Shown here: positions 8,619-15,610 of the stretch, one piece after another | How positions within the stretch are numbered: the stretch's first letter is position 1 | How the letters are laid out: every line of letters begins with the position of its first letter | NCBI RefSeq assembly: GCF_026898115.1 | Contig: NZ_CP114036.1 | Span: 620,001-684,000, forward strand | Origin: Streptomyces sp. S465 | Lineage (GTDB): Bacteria; Actinomycetota; Actinomycetes; Streptomycetales; Streptomycetaceae | Direction: 5' to 3' | Length of the DNA stretch: 64,000 bases | Translations under genes and position numbers: made by a program | The notes under the pieces: generated by a model | Told to the model about the DNA's origin: nothing | Database searches by the model: none | Seen by the model: only the letters and a program-made list of their open reading frames with translations

Positions 8619-8650
8619 CCGCCGCCCGGGGCTCCGGTCCCGGGCGGCGG
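8619..8650 (+). terminator. Terminator of the egtABCD operon
   Basis: CCGCCGCCCGGG and CCCGGGCGGCGG form a perfect 12-bp stem around the 8-nt loop GCTCCGGT, starting 20 bp after the egtD stop codon. There is no U-tract, as is common in high-GC actinomycetes. Confidence 0.85.
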
Positions 8651-8764
8651 TTCGCATGCGGGGGAAGGCGGTGTGGCGCGACGCCAACCCAGCGGTGACG
8701 CTGGGCCGTTGGCGGCCATACTCCCGAACGAGCCGTGCCCCACCACGCCCCGAAAGAACACAGC

Positions 8765-9035
8765 GTGTCCGAAGGACCCACGCCCCGCACCGACCGGCCG
8801 CACGCCTGGTACTGGTTCCCCGACAGCCTCCCCTCCGGCTCTCCAGGCTCCGGTGTCGTCTGGCGCGGCCTCCCGGCGTGGACGCCCGAGTCCGATCCGC
8901 GACGGTGCCGCGCGCGCCGCGCACCGCAACGACGTGCCCGTCCTCGGGAACGTCCTCCTGCCGCCCGCGGCGTACGGAGGCCGGCCGCGCTGGGCCCTGG
9001 ACTCGGCGGACGGCGGCTTCCCGGCCGCGGACAAG
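8765..9035 (+). pseudogene. Decayed fragment of a GH85-type endo-beta-N-acetylglucosaminidase
   Basis: Three short pieces in three forward frames line up in the order of one protein: RPHAWYWFPDSL (8795-8830), DARVRSATVPRA (8881-8916), and AARAAHRNDVPVLGNVLLPP followed by AAYGG and DGGFPAADK (8907-9035). From memory, GH85 enzymes have a YWxPDSLL segment, a DPDAxxNRSTVPLA segment and HRNxVPVLGNVxxPPxxYGG, in that order. No intact frame or catalytic region remains. The rest of the 670-bp gap (8599-9268) holds the egtD terminator upstream and regulatory sequence of the next gene downstream. Confidence 0.5.
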
Positions 9036-9111
9036 AGCCCGCCGCCGTCTCACTCGTCTGGTAGCCGTCAGACCGTCACGCTGCGTTTCGCTCGCACAAC
9101 CGACGGAAATC

Positions 9112-9129
9112 ATGTGATGCGCATCACAT
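9112..9129. promoter_or_regulatory. Perfect CRP-type palindrome upstream of the rpf-like gene
   Basis: ATGTGATGCGCATCACAT is an exact 18-bp palindrome that contains GTG-N8-CAC with the TGTGA/TCACA half sites of CRP/FNR proteins. It lies about 75-100 bp upstream of the best promoter match for the downstream Rpf-LysM-M23 gene. Streptomyces Crp is known to bind GTG/CAC palindromes, and the rpfA gene of S. coelicolor is reported to be under Crp control. Confidence 0.65.
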
Positions 9130-9139
9130 AAACGGAAAA

Positions 9140-9166
9140 GGGCCGCAGCACAGCGCGCTACGGCCC
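9140..9166 (+). terminator. Hairpin between the CRP-type site and the rpf promoter
   Basis: GGGCCG and CGGCCC form a 6-bp stem, extended by AGC/GCT after one mismatch, with a short loop. It may be an old terminator of the decayed upstream gene or may insulate the rpf promoter. I could not see a ydaO-type riboswitch here. Confidence 0.35.
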
Positions 9167-9188
9167 GCCCACTGGGCGCGCTCCCTCT

Positions 9189-9217
9189 TGTTGTGGCCAA
9201 ATCCGTGCCCATATCTT
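9189..9217 (+). promoter_or_regulatory. Promoter candidate of the rpf-like gene
   Basis: TTGTTG at 9189-9194 and TATCTT at 9212-9217 are spaced by 17 bp and lie in a locally AT-richer stretch, about 50 bp before the start codon, which has AGGAGGAGG upstream of it. Judged by eye. Confidence 0.4.
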
Positions 9218-9268
9218 TGGCGCGCCTGGCAGCTCGCCGCACCCCGGCAGCAGGAGGAGGAGCCGTCC

Positions 9269-10498
9269 ATGCCCTTACGGGGACGCCACCGCCGTTACAA
9301 GGCCAACCGCATCTCCCGCGCCTCGCTGAGCGTGACCGCGGGCGGCGCCGGAATCGCCCTTCCGCTCATCGGTGCCGCGGGCGCCTCGGCGGCCTCGGGC
9401 GAGACCTGGAACAAGGTCGCCCAGTGCGAGTCCACCAGCCATTGGGACATCAACACCGGGAACGGCTTCTACGGCGGACTACAGTTCACGCAGAGCACCT
9501 GGGCGGCGTACAGCGGCACGGCCTACGCGGCACGCGCCGATCTGGCCACCAAGGACCAGCAGATCGCGGTCGCGGAGAAGGTGCTCGACGCCCAGGGGCC
9601 GGGTGCCTGGCCGGTGTGTTCGGGGAAGGCCGGCCTGACGCGGACCGACGCGGCGCCGCAGAGCGCGCCGAAGGTCCTCAAGGCGTCCGCCGCACCGGCG
9701 AAGGAGGCACAGCGGCCCCAGAAGGCCCAGCGGACGGCGGCGAGCAAGCCCACGCCCACCAGCCTCCCGGGCGCGTCCGCCAAGTCCGGCCGCTACGTCG
9801 TCGTCAGCGGCGACTCGCTGTCCGGTATCGCCGACTCCCATGACGTCAGCGGCGGCTGGAAGACGCTGTACGAGACCAACCGCGGGACGGTCGGCGACGA
9901 TCCGGATCTGATCTACCCCGGTCAGAAGCTCTCGCTCACGGGCGGCAAGGCCACCGCCAAGCCCAAGGCGAAGACCGAGACGCCCGACAAGGCCGAGGCC
10001 AAAGCCAAGGCCAAGGCGAAACCCGCGCCGCGCCAGAAGGCCGCCAAGCCCCAGCCCAGCCGGGAGCGGGCGGCCAAGCCCGCCGCCTCCTCGGGCTTCA
10101 TCGCCCCCGTCAGCGGCGTCAGCCCGAGCACCGCCTACCGGGCGGCCGGTTCCAGCTGGTCGAGCGGCTATCACACGGGCGTGGACTTCCCGGTGTCCAT
10201 CGGCACCTCGGTGAAGGCCGTCGGCACCGGCCAGGTGGTCTCGGCGGGCTGGGCCGACGCATACGGCTATCAGGTGGTCATCCGGCATCCGGACGGCAAG
10301 TACAGCCAGTACGCCCATCTCTCGCAGCTGTCGGTGCGCACCGGGCAGAGCGTCAACGTCGGCCAGCAAGTGGGTCGTTCGGGCGCCACGGGAAACGTCA
10401 CCGGACCGCATCTCCACTTCGAGATCCGCACCGGTCCCGGCTACGGCTCGGACATCAACCCGCTCACCTATCTGCGGTCACACGGCGTCAGCCTCTGA
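9269..10498 (+). CDS. Secreted Rpf-like transglycosylase with LysM and M23 peptidase domains (TTA codon 3)
   Basis: The 409-residue cell-wall hydrolase has a basic signal peptide (cleavage near residue 42), an Rpf-type lysozyme-like domain (43-118; Glu54 in QCES is the likely catalytic acid), a LysM (175-224, YVVVSGDSLSGIADSH), a Lys/Ala/Pro-rich linker (225-275) and a C-terminal M23 metallopeptidase domain (300-402) with HTGVD (H302, D306), YAHL (H350) and HLHFE (H381, H383). It should cut both glycan and peptide bonds of peptidoglycan outside the cell, as in spore germination or growth resumption. The ATG at 9269 follows AGGAGGAGG. The third codon is TTA, so translation may depend on the bldA tRNA. 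A paralogue lies at 57510-58679. Confidence 0.93.
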   Translation: MPLRGRHRRYKANRISRASLSVTAGGAGIALPLIGAAGASAASGETWNKVAQCESTSHWDINTGNGFYGGLQFTQSTWAAYSGTAYAARADLATKDQQIAVAEKVLDAQGPGAWPVCSGKAGLTRTDAAPQSAPKVLKASAAPAKEAQRPQKAQRTAASKPTPTSLPGASAKSGRYVVVSGDSLSGIADSHDVSGGWKTLYETNRGTVGDDPDLIYPGQKLSLTGGKATAKPKAKTETPDKAEAKAKAKAKPAPRQKAAKPQPSRERAAKPAASSGFIAPVSGVSPSTAYRAAGSSWSSGYHTGVDFPVSIGTSVKAVGTGQVVSAGWADAYGYQVVIRHPDGKYSQYAHLSQLSVRTGQSVNVGQQVGRSGATGNVTGPHLHFEIRTGPGYGSDINPLTYLRSHGVSL

Positions 10499-10550
10499 CG
10501 GGGCCCGGGGGGCCGGCCCCGGACCGGCGGGCGGTGTCGGAGGGGCGTGC

Positions 10551-10556
10551 CACACT
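10551..10556 (+). promoter_or_regulatory. -10 element of a probable leaderless promoter (SGNH hydrolase)
   Basis: CACACT ends 7 bp before the ATG at 10564 and no ribosome-binding site lies at proper spacing. The same layout recurs at several other genes in the window. The GGAGGGG further up is 17 bp from the ATG, too far for initiation there. Confidence 0.4.
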
Positions 10557-10563
10557 CGCGCTC

Positions 10564-11634
10564 ATGCACCCCCGGACCGTTCTCACCCCGCTCGGCATCC
10601 GCCACGACGACCCGCGGCTGCGCTACCGGGGCGCGGTGTCCCTGCGGCGCGGCCCCGGGTGGACCGCGCCCTGGCGGCTGCCGCACGAGGACGCGGCGCT
10701 GTACCTCCCCGAGGGCGGGCTGGGCCGGGCCGCGATGCCGTCCGGGGTGCGCGTCACACTGCGCACCGACAGCGCCTCGCTGGTCTGCCGCTACCAGGCC
10801 GACCCCGCGCCCAGGCTGAACGGGCCCGAGGAGCGGGCCCGGCTCGATGTGCTGTGCGACGGGCGGCGGGCGGCCACCGTGGAGCTGGAAACCCATGGTG
10901 GGGACGCGGAGTTCCGGTGCGACGGTCTGCCGGGGCGGATGGTGACGGTCGAGCTGTGGCTGCCCTTCTACCACCAGTTCCGGCTGTGCGGGGTGTCCGT
11001 GGACGCGGGCGCGACCGTGGAGCGCGAGGCCCCCGGGCGGCAACCGCGCTGGGTCCACTGCGGCAGCTCCATCTCGCAGGGGCGTGGCGCGGCCTCCCCC
11101 AGCCGGACCTGGACCGCCCTGGTCGCCCGGCGCGCCGGCTGGGACCTCACCTCCCTCGCCCTGGGCGCGGCCTGCTGTCTCCAGCCCATGACGGCGCGGC
11201 TGATGCGGGATCTGCCGGCCGATCTCCTCACCCTGTGCGTCGGGGTCAACGTCCAGGCGCTCGGCAGCCACAACCGCGACGCGCTCGTCTCGGCGCTCGT
11301 CGGTTTCGTCCGCACCGTGCGCGAGGGCCACCCCACGACGCCGTTCGCCGTGATGTCCACGATCACCGCACCCGAGCGGGAGAAGGTCCCAGGGCCTTCG
11401 GGGATGACCATGCGCGAGTGCCGGGCGCACATCCGCCGGGCCGTGGCCCTGCTGCGCGACCACGGGGACACACGGCTGCACTACCTCCACGGTCCCGAGG
11501 TCTTCGGGCCCGCCTGTACGCGGCTGATGCTGGAGCCGGAGGGCTCGGACCGGCTGCATCCCGCGGCGGCCGGCCACCCCGTTCTGGCCTCGCGCTTCGT
11601 CACGCTCCTGCGCCGGGCCCGCTGTGTGCCGTAG
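10564..11634 (+). CDS. SGNH/GDSL-type hydrolase, cytoplasmic
   Basis: The 356-residue protein has a beta-rich N-terminal half (about 1-155) and an SGNH hydrolase half. Block I reads WVHCGSSISQGRG, with a GSS serine nucleophile in place of the usual GDS. Block III is CVGVNVQALGSHN and block V is SDRLHPAAAGH with the catalytic Asp-x-x-His. No signal peptide is seen. Such proteins are esterases or deacetylases; the substrate cannot be told. An alternative in-frame GTG at 10534 would add ten residues, but a leaderless start at the ATG is favoured. Confidence 0.8.
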   Translation: MHPRTVLTPLGIRHDDPRLRYRGAVSLRRGPGWTAPWRLPHEDAALYLPEGGLGRAAMPSGVRVTLRTDSASLVCRYQADPAPRLNGPEERARLDVLCDGRRAATVELETHGGDAEFRCDGLPGRMVTVELWLPFYHQFRLCGVSVDAGATVEREAPGRQPRWVHCGSSISQGRGAASPSRTWTALVARRAGWDLTSLALGAACCLQPMTARLMRDLPADLLTLCVGVNVQALGSHNRDALVSALVGFVRTVREGHPTTPFAVMSTITAPEREKVPGPSGMTMRECRAHIRRAVALLRDHGDTRLHYLHGPEVFGPACTRLMLEPEGSDRLHPAAAGHPVLASRFVTLLRRARCVP

Positions 11635-11686
11635 GCGCTTCCCGGGGGCCACCCGGACCGTGCACGCAGTTCTGCACGCTTGCGGC

Positions 11687-11718
11687 TATTGACTGCACGA
11701 AAGCGTGCGGATGAGACT
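11687..11718 (+). promoter_or_regulatory. Promoter and operator of the sugar porter gene
   Basis: TATTGACTGCACG at 11687-11699 contains the -35 TTGACT. GCACG-AAAG-CGTGC (11695-11708) is an inverted repeat lying between -35 and the -10-like GAGACT (11713-11718), a classical repressor position. Two direct TGCACGC copies lie just upstream (11661-11680). The same 13-mer and inverted repeat recur before the SIS gene, and related arms flank the deoR gene. Confidence 0.7.
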
Positions 11719-11832
11719 CTCTCCATTACGGAGCCCCCGACCGGGCCATCGGCCGGCGCCGCCCGACCGGTGCCCTGGCGGACCGGACCGGCGGACGAGG
11801 GCTTTCGCGCATTCGCGGACCGCCCGTGCCCT

Positions 11833-11848
11833 GGCACATCGATGTGCC
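11833..11848. promoter_or_regulatory. Perfect 16-bp palindrome in the sugar porter leader
   Basis: GGCACATCGATGTGCC is self-complementary and lies 40 bp before the start codon, inside the presumed transcript. It could be an extra operator or an RNA hairpin near the ribosome-binding site. It does not match the GCACG/CGTGC operator. Confidence 0.4.
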
Positions 11849-11887
11849 CGGACGTGGCAGCTCCGCACCGGCACACGAGGACGTCAT

Positions 11888-13381
11888 ATGCACCCCCAGC
11901 CCGAAAGCGGAACCGGCACGACTGCCGGTCTCCCGGCCACGGCCGCCGGCCGCACCTCCAGCGCTCCCCCGTCCGGCCCCGCCCCGGCCGGCGCCCCCGA
12001 CGACGGGCGCATGACGTGGTACGTCTACCTCGCCGTCGTGATCAGTACGTTCGGCGGGCTCATCTTCGGCTACGACACCGGAGTGGCCGGTGGCGCGGCG
12101 GGCTTCGTCGCCGACGACTACGGCCTGTCCAGCTTCATGGAAGGCGTGGTGGTCAGCACCTCCCTCTTCGGCGGGATGGTGGGGGCCATGGCCGGGGGCC
12201 CGCTCGGCGACCGTTACGGGCGGCGGCCGGTTCTGCTGCTGTCCGGACTGCTGTTCACCGCCGGGGCCCTGATCTCGGCGTTCGCCCCCGGGCTCGCCGT
12301 GCTGCTCGCTGCGCGTGTGGTGCTGGGGGCCGGCGTGGGCGCCGCCTCCGTACTGGTGCCCGTGTACATCGCCGAACTGGCCCCCGCCCGCATCCGGGGC
12401 GCCCTGGTCTCCGGTTACCAGCTCCTCACCACCCTGGGCATCGTGCTCGCCTACGGCGTCAACGCCCTCTTCGGGGCGGGCCAGGCGTGGCGCTGGTCCC
12501 TGGGGCTGGCCGCGGTGCCGGGTCTGCTGCTCGCCGGGGGCGTGCTGCTCGTTCCCGAATCGCCCCGGTGGCTGGTCTCCCGGGGCCGGCTGGGGGCCGC
12601 CCGCGATCTGCTGCGCCGCGTGCGCGGACGGCACGACGTGGAGGCCGAGCTCCACGAGATTGAGGCCGTGCACCGGCAGGAGGCGCGGGCCGGCTCCGCC
12701 GGCTGGCGGGAGCTGAACGCGTCCTGGGTGCGGCCGATGGTGCTGGTGGGCGTGCTGGTCGCGTTCTTCGCCAACGGCTGCGGCATCAACCTGGTCATCT
12801 ACTTCGCCCCGCAGATCCTCCAGTCCGCCGGGATGGGTTCCAGCTCGTCCCTGCTGGCGACGGTGGGGCTCGGCGCCGTCAATGTCGTCTTCACGGTGGT
12901 GGGCATGGCCCTGGTCGACCGGGTGGGCCGCAAACCGCTGCTACTGGCCGGGGCCGTCGGTATGACGGTCACGCTGGGCGCGCTGGCCGTGGTGGTGTCG
13001 GTGCCCGGCCTGCCCGGCGCCAACTGGCTGTCCTTCGCCTGTCTGAGCCTGTACATCGTCATGTACGCCGTCAGTCCGGGCCTGGTCGCCTACGTGGTCA
13101 TCTCGGAGATCTTCCCCCTGCACGTGCGGGCCAAGGCGACTGGTGTGGCCACCTTCGTCATCTTCGCGACCAATCTGGTGATCGGCCTGACCTCGCTGCC
13201 GATGCTCGACCGGCTCGGCACCGCCACCACCTTCTGCCTGTTCACCGCGGTGTGCGTGCTCTTCGTGCTCTTCTGTCTGCGGATGCCGGAGACCAAGGGC
13301 CGCACGCTGGAGGAGTTGGAGGCCCGGTTCCGTGCCGCGGCCGACAGCCGGGCCCGCGCCCGGGTCTCCCGCGACGTCTGA
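11888..13381 (+). CDS. MFS sugar porter (sugar:proton symporter family)
   Basis: The 497-residue protein has about 40 polar residues first, then 12 predicted membrane helices. Sugar porter signatures are present: GDRYGRRP after helix 2, PESPRWLVSRGR before the central loop, DRVGRKPLLL in the second half, and PETKGRTLEELE at the end of helix 12. It probably imports a sugar or polyol by proton symport. The ATG at 11888 has a weak GAGG about 7 nt upstream; the long in-frame extension to 11705 lacks family similarity. It heads a module with a DeoR repressor, SIS isomerase and ROK kinase and shares operators with them. Confidence 0.9.
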   Translation: MHPQPESGTGTTAGLPATAAGRTSSAPPSGPAPAGAPDDGRMTWYVYLAVVISTFGGLIFGYDTGVAGGAAGFVADDYGLSSFMEGVVVSTSLFGGMVGAMAGGPLGDRYGRRPVLLLSGLLFTAGALISAFAPGLAVLLAARVVLGAGVGAASVLVPVYIAELAPARIRGALVSGYQLLTTLGIVLAYGVNALFGAGQAWRWSLGLAAVPGLLLAGGVLLVPESPRWLVSRGRLGAARDLLRRVRGRHDVEAELHEIEAVHRQEARAGSAGWRELNASWVRPMVLVGVLVAFFANGCGINLVIYFAPQILQSAGMGSSSSLLATVGLGAVNVVFTVVGMALVDRVGRKPLLLAGAVGMTVTLGALAVVVSVPGLPGANWLSFACLSLYIVMYAVSPGLVAYVVISEIFPLHVRAKATGVATFVIFATNLVIGLTSLPMLDRLGTATTFCLFTAVCVLFVLFCLRMPETKGRTLEELEARFRAAADSRARARVSRDV

Positions 13382-13409
13382 GGCCCGGCGGCCGCTGTCG
13401 ACGGCGGAC

Positions 13410-13451
13410 ACCGTGCACGCGTTGCACACTGCCGCGCAACGCGTGCACGGT
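13410..13451. promoter_or_regulatory. 16-bp perfect inverted repeat, presumed DeoR autoregulatory operator
   Basis: ACCGTGCACGCGTTGC (13410-13425) and GCAACGCGTGCACGGT (13436-13451) are exact reverse complements separated by 10 bp. The repeat sits between the sugar porter stop and the deoR-type GTG start. Its GTGCACG core is related to the GCACG-N4-CGTGC sites in front of the porter and SIS genes. Confidence 0.65.
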
Positions 13452-13493
13452 AGTGTTGTCTTGCCGAACGACGCCGCGCAGGAGGGGTGAGTC

Positions 13494-14279
13494 GTGTCCG
13501 AGTCCTCGGCCGATCGACGCCGGGCCATATTGGAGAACGTGCGTGCCCTGGGGTACGCCGGGGCGGGCGAGCTGGCCCGCACCTTCTGCGTGGACAGCTC
13601 GACCATCCGCCGCGACCTGGCCCAGCTCGAACGGGCCGGACTGGTGCGGCGCACCCGCGGCGGCGTGCTGCCGGCCGACCCGGCCGAGGCCGTCGACACC
13701 CCCTACGACGTGCGCCGCGCCCAGCACGCGGAGGCCAAACACGTGCTGGGCCAGGCGGCCGCCGAACTCGTCGAGGACGGCCAGTCGGTCATCATCGACA
13801 ACGGTTCGACGATGTACCAGGTGGCCCAGGCGCTGCGGCGGCGGCACCGCCTCACCGTCATCACCAACGACCTGATGGTCGCGCTGTGCATGTCCGAGCA
13901 CGCCACCCACCAACTCCACATGACCGGCGGCGTGCTGCTGGACACGGTCTACACGCTGGTGGGTCCGGGCGCCGTGGCCTCGCTGCGCGGACTGCACGCC
14001 GACTGGGCCTTCCTGGGCGCGGAGGCGGTGCATCCGCAAGCCGGTGTCACCAACGTCAACGTCGTCGAGATCGCCGTCAAACAGGCGATGATCGAGGCGG
14101 CGGAGCGGGTGGTGGTCGTGGCGGACAGCTCCAAGCTCGGCCGCCGGTCACTCGCGCCGGTGTGCGGCCTGGAGAGCGTCCACGCACTCATCACCGACGA
14201 CCGGCTGCCACCGTCCGAGCGGACCGCGTACGGTCCCGCGCTGCGGTGCGTACCCGCGCCCGCGGACACACACCGGTAG
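13494..14279 (+). CDS. DeoR/GlpR-family transcriptional repressor
   Basis: The 261-residue regulator has an N-terminal DeoR winged helix (RRRAILENVRALG, then VDSSTIRRDLAQLERAGLV and RRTRGGVLP) and a C-terminal sugar-phosphate sensor domain of the DeoRC/ISOCOT type (IDNGSTMYQVAQAL, VITNDLMVA, GGVLLDTVYTLVGP). DeoR regulators of this class usually respond to a phosphorylated sugar intermediate. The GTG at 13494 follows GGAGGGG at good spacing. It lies between the porter and the SIS-ROK genes and probably represses all of them through the GTGCACG-type operators. Confidence 0.9.
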   Translation: MSESSADRRRAILENVRALGYAGAGELARTFCVDSSTIRRDLAQLERAGLVRRTRGGVLPADPAEAVDTPYDVRRAQHAEAKHVLGQAAAELVEDGQSVIIDNGSTMYQVAQALRRRHRLTVITNDLMVALCMSEHATHQLHMTGGVLLDTVYTLVGPGAVASLRGLHADWAFLGAEAVHPQAGVTNVNVVEIAVKQAMIEAAERVVVVADSSKLGRRSLAPVCGLESVHALITDDRLPPSERTAYGPALRCVPAPADTHR

Positions 14280-14323
14280 CTCCGCGGCCCCGTACCGCGC
14301 CGCTCCGGGCACGCCCGCCCATC

Positions 14324-14350
14324 GGTCCGGAGGCCGAGTGCCTCCGGACC
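14324..14350 (+). terminator. Terminator after the deoR-type gene
   Basis: GGTCCGGAGGC and GCCTCCGGACC form a perfect 11-bp stem with the 5-nt loop CGAGT, 45 bp after the deoR stop. It separates deoR from the SIS promoter. Confidence 0.8.
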
Positions 14351-14383
14351 CGTTGCGTGCGACAAAGCCTGCACGCTTTCGCG

Positions 14384-14415
14384 TATTGACTGCACGGTTG
14401 CGTGCGTGATGGTCT
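14384..14415 (+). promoter_or_regulatory. Promoter and operator of the SIS-ROK operon
   Basis: TATTGACTGCACG (14384-14396) is identical to the 13-mer in front of the porter. TTGACT at 14386-14391 is the -35 and TGGTCT at 14410-14415 the -10 (18-bp spacing). GCACG-GTTG-CGTGC (14392-14405) lies between them, with the same 4-bp spacer as the porter operator. A second GCGTGC/GCACGC pair lies upstream at 14355-14376. Confidence 0.7.
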
Positions 14416-14560
14416 GGTGCGGTCCGGATGGCCACGTATGCGCCGCAGACCCGGACCCGCGTCGGCCGGGACGTACGCTCCCTGGGCCGTCCGCTGTCGA
14501 AGCGCCCCACTCCGCCCGCCGCACGGCGGTCCTCACACCCGTTCCCGGAAGGATTCCCCG

Positions 14561-15610
14561 ATGACCGACCCGGCCCGCTCGTCCGACGGCTATCTCGCGG
14601 ACATCGCCGCGCAGCCCGATGCCCTGCTCAGACACGCGGATTCCGAGCTGCCCGCCACCCTGGCCGGGCTGGACCTCGGACAGTACGACCGCATCGTGCT
14701 GACCGGCATGGGCTCGTCGCTCCACTCCTTCGTACCGGTCGAGCGCGCCCTGGCCGCCGCCGGTCTGCCGGTGTGGCGGATCGACTCCGGGCAGCTGCTC
14801 GACACGCCGCAGCGCATCACGCCCGGCACGCTGCTGTGGGCCACCTCGCAGTCCGGACGCAGCGGCGAAATCGTCGCCCTGCTGGAGGCCCTCACCCCCG
14901 CCACCCGACCCCGCACCCTGCTGGCCACCACGGACGACCCCACCAGCCCACTGGCGGCAGCGGCGGACATCCTGGTGCTGCTGCACAGCGGCCCGGAGGC
15001 CACCGTCAGCACCAAGAGCTACCTCAACACCCTGGCCGCCCATCGCAGGGTCCTGGCCGCGCTGCGCGGTGCGGACGACCTGGCCGTCACGGAGGACCTG
15101 CGCCAGTGCGCGGGGGCGCTGCGCCGCCTGCTCGCCGGCCCGCCCGCGATCGCCGACGTCGCCAAGCGGGCACTGTCCGCCACCCACCCCAGGTTCGCCC
15201 TGGTCGGAACCGGTGACGACGCGGCCACCGCGCTCACCGGCGCCCTCATCACCAAGGAGGCGAGCCGGGTGGCCGCGGAGGGATACGTCGGCGGCGCCTT
15301 CCGGCACGGCCCGCTGGAACTGGCCGGCCCGGGACTGACCGCCGTGCTGTTCGGCCCCGGCGACGCGCAGGACCCCGTGCTGCCCGCGCTCGCCCATGAC
15401 CTCTCCGGGACCGGCTCCACCGTGATCACCGTCGGACCGCGCGCCTACCCGGGCAGCGAGCTTCTGGCCACCCCCGCCGACCGCGGCACGTTCGGCCGGC
15501 TGGCGATCGGTATCGCGCAGGTCCAGCTCCTCACGGTGGCGCTCGCGCAGACTGCCGGGAACGTACCGGGGGAGTTCCGGTTCGGTCGCAAGATCACGGA
15601 CACGCTGTGA
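14561..15610 (+). CDS. SIS-domain sugar-phosphate isomerase/deaminase-like protein
   Basis: The 349-residue protein has two SIS (sugar isomerase) domains as in the isomerase half of GlmS and in AgaS/FrlB-type enzymes: LTGMGSSLHSF and ATSQSGRSGEIV in the first, VGTGDDAATALTGALITKEA and GGAFRHGPLEL in the second. It lacks the glutamine amidotransferase domain of GlmS, so a catabolic aldose-ketose isomerase or amino-sugar-phosphate deaminase is more likely. GGAAGGA lies upstream of the ATG. Its stop overlaps the GTG start of the ROK kinase, and both are behind the DeoR-type operator. Confidence 0.85.
   Translation: MTDPARSSDGYLADIAAQPDALLRHADSELPATLAGLDLGQYDRIVLTGMGSSLHSFVPVERALAAAGLPVWRIDSGQLLDTPQRITPGTLLWATSQSGRSGEIVALLEALTPATRPRTLLATTDDPTSPLAAAADILVLLHSGPEATVSTKSYLNTLAAHRRVLAALRGADDLAVTEDLRQCAGALRRLLAGPPAIADVAKRALSATHPRFALVGTGDDAATALTGALITKEASRVAAEGYVGGAFRHGPLELAGPGLTAVLFGPGDAQDPVLPALAHDLSGTGSTVITVGPRAYPGSELLATPADRGTFGRLAIGIAQVQLLTVALAQTAGNVPGEFRFGRKITDTL

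Noticed and set aside
8599..8764. egtE expected after egtD
   Set aside because: Only a terminator and the decayed GH85 pieces follow; no PLP-lyase motif is present.
9130..9268. Possible ydaO (c-di-AMP) riboswitch before the first rpf-like gene
   Set aside because: The leader is short and I could not find the conserved core elements; the same holds for the region I could inspect before 57510.
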